Positions 63,101 to 64,000 of a stretch of DNA of 64,000 nt are shown piece by piece; the first letter of the stretch is position 1, and each line of letters opens with the position of its first letter. A program made the position numbers and the translations under genes. The notes under the pieces are model-generated. The model ran no database searches and had not been told where the DNA came from. It saw only the letters and a program-made list of their open reading frames with translations. The stretch covers positions 1,364,001 through 1,428,000 of the forward strand of contig JAQGEQ010000043.1 of the NCBI GenBank assembly GCA_034620365.1. Direction: 5' to 3'. The DNA is from Pegea sp. RAD2-039. Lineage: Eukaryota > Chordata > Thaliacea > Salpida > Salpidae.

Positions 63101-64000
63101 ACTTTGTAGTTTCTTCTTTTCATGCAACTGCTTTCAACACATTTAACAATTTTCAATTTTGATCTTAATTGTAGATGTGGAAGTCTCCTGAAGTACTCTT
63201 TGATCTAATTGGACCTTGTGTCCGAGAAGATAGAAGATCTCCATTGATTAATCTCACTCTGCTACTTCAACTGTAATTTTAATCAAAATTTCTTCAATTT
63301 TTTTCAAAAAATTTCTACCTCTCAGAATCATTAATGTAATTATGATCTCATCTGAAGAAGAAGTTGATGAAGATCGTCATTTATCAGTTGTGATTTGCAT
63401 CAACTCGCTTTGCTCTACTCTTTTACGACTTGATGTTGATTCTGAAGATGTAGATCTTCGATCGGATCAGGTATGTTGGCATCAAATGCAGTTTCCGTTG
63501 AATCAGAAATTTTCAAATTAGATTGAAATGATTTCCAACATCTCTGATCCTAAGCAGCTCTCAAGTCAAGATTTGTTGAATGATGATAGAAGTAACTCAG
63601 ACACAGAAGTAGTCAGTTTTATTCAATTTAATTTCATAATTTCATTTAATTTTTTACAAGAAATATTTTTGATTCTAATTTCATCTTTATTTTTGTAAAT
63701 TCTTTTTTTCATCGGTTGTCAGGCTTCAGATTCTTGTGGAGATAATTGGATGTCAACTGAAGACATATATTCAATTTCATCTCCTTCTTACTTCTCAGCA
63801 ATAGAAGATGAAAATGAGCTAGATCTTGGAAAGAATAATTCAGGTGGCTTGAATATTTGAAATGTTGATACCACTTAAGAATATTTTGCAGGGTTACCAA
63901 ATAAGATTTCGGAACTTCTTGAGTATGTCTCAGGAAAACAGAAACGTCGATATCAATACAATCAAACTGTCTCACCCTCTACTGACAATGATAACGTGAG
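60132..64000 (+). CDS. ARFGEF3: BIG3/ARFGEF3-like protein, N-terminal part (continues beyond window)
   Basis: Thirteen exons: 60132-60268, 60502-60583, 61040-61123, 61371-61502, 61813-61933, 62079-62247, 62714-62820, 62906-63087, 63175-63272, 63326-63470, 63522-63608, 63723-63843, 63892-63995, where a GTGAG donor coincides with the window edge. All junctions keep frame; 523 codons are visible. The start MEHILKLISERS, then IREKCVEIL, QILDALFNIYSLSNEE, LKTVQMCIKSCSDQQIQSDI, and later IVLIAVELARFG and KSPEVLFDLIGP follow the order and spacing of the N-terminal region (DCB-type helical domain) of BIG3/ARFGEF3. An acidic Ser-rich stretch follows, as in that family. BIG3 belongs to the large ARF-GEF group but in vertebrates has a degenerate Sec7 domain; it is linked to secretory-granule control and prohibitin binding. 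The Sec7 region lies outside the window, so activity cannot be judged. Confidence 0.72.

Noticed and set aside
62924-63975. - strand open frames of 67 and 88 codons at the right edge
   Set aside because: Antisense to exons 8, 12 and 13 of the BIG3-like gene, whose phases and motifs are well supported.

Overview
This window is animal (metazoan) nuclear DNA and is visibly AT-rich. The genes use the standard code and are broken by GT-AG introns of two sizes: very short (about 40-70 bases) and long (up to 5.8 kb). They encode typical animal proteins (pinin, QTRT2, ACTMAP, NIPSNAP, DNPEP, a BIG3/ARFGEF3-like protein, a Bcl-3/IkB-like ankyrin protein). The lineage cannot be fixed by eye. The divergence of the proteins and a recurring 3' splice site just upstream of start codons would fit a lineage that uses spliced-leader trans-splicing, such as a flatworm, but that is inference.

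Layout. 1-240: last two exons of an unrecognised + strand gene. 2492-3022: a short element with terminal inverted repeats; a partial relative lies at 40718-40840. 3923-7266 (-): pinin, 8 exons. 7466-8671 (-): single-exon QTRT2, 199 bases upstream of pinin in the direction of transcription. 9862-10440: decayed coding-like stretch. 12962-14740 (+): ARF-like GTPase with a polybasic tail, 5 exons. 15481-17529 (-): ACTMAP (C19orf54) actin-maturation protease, 5 exons. 17530-24160: no gene recognised, although it should hold the 5' end of the next gene. 24161-44630 (+): a 20 kb gene of at least 15 exons for a Bcl-3/IkB-like protein of more than 1,500 residues with a long Gln/Ser-rich tail. 44631-49880: no gene seen. 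49881-52507 (+): NIPSNAP, 9 exons. 53690-54240: decayed, possibly retroelement-derived block. 55221-56600 and 56800-58206 (+): two intronless aspartyl aminopeptidases in tandem, 199 bases apart. 60132-window end (+): first 13 exons of a BIG3/ARFGEF3-like protein.

The genes are mostly unrelated housekeeping functions: mRNA splicing, tRNA queuosine modification, actin N-terminal processing, a mitochondrial protein, cytosolic peptide turnover and membrane-trafficking regulation. The Bcl-3-like gene is the likely regulatory gene. Exon coordinates were set by hand from splice motifs and reading phase. All the introns joined here keep the reading frame, which is the main internal support for the models. 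No RNA gene or CRISPR array was recognised.
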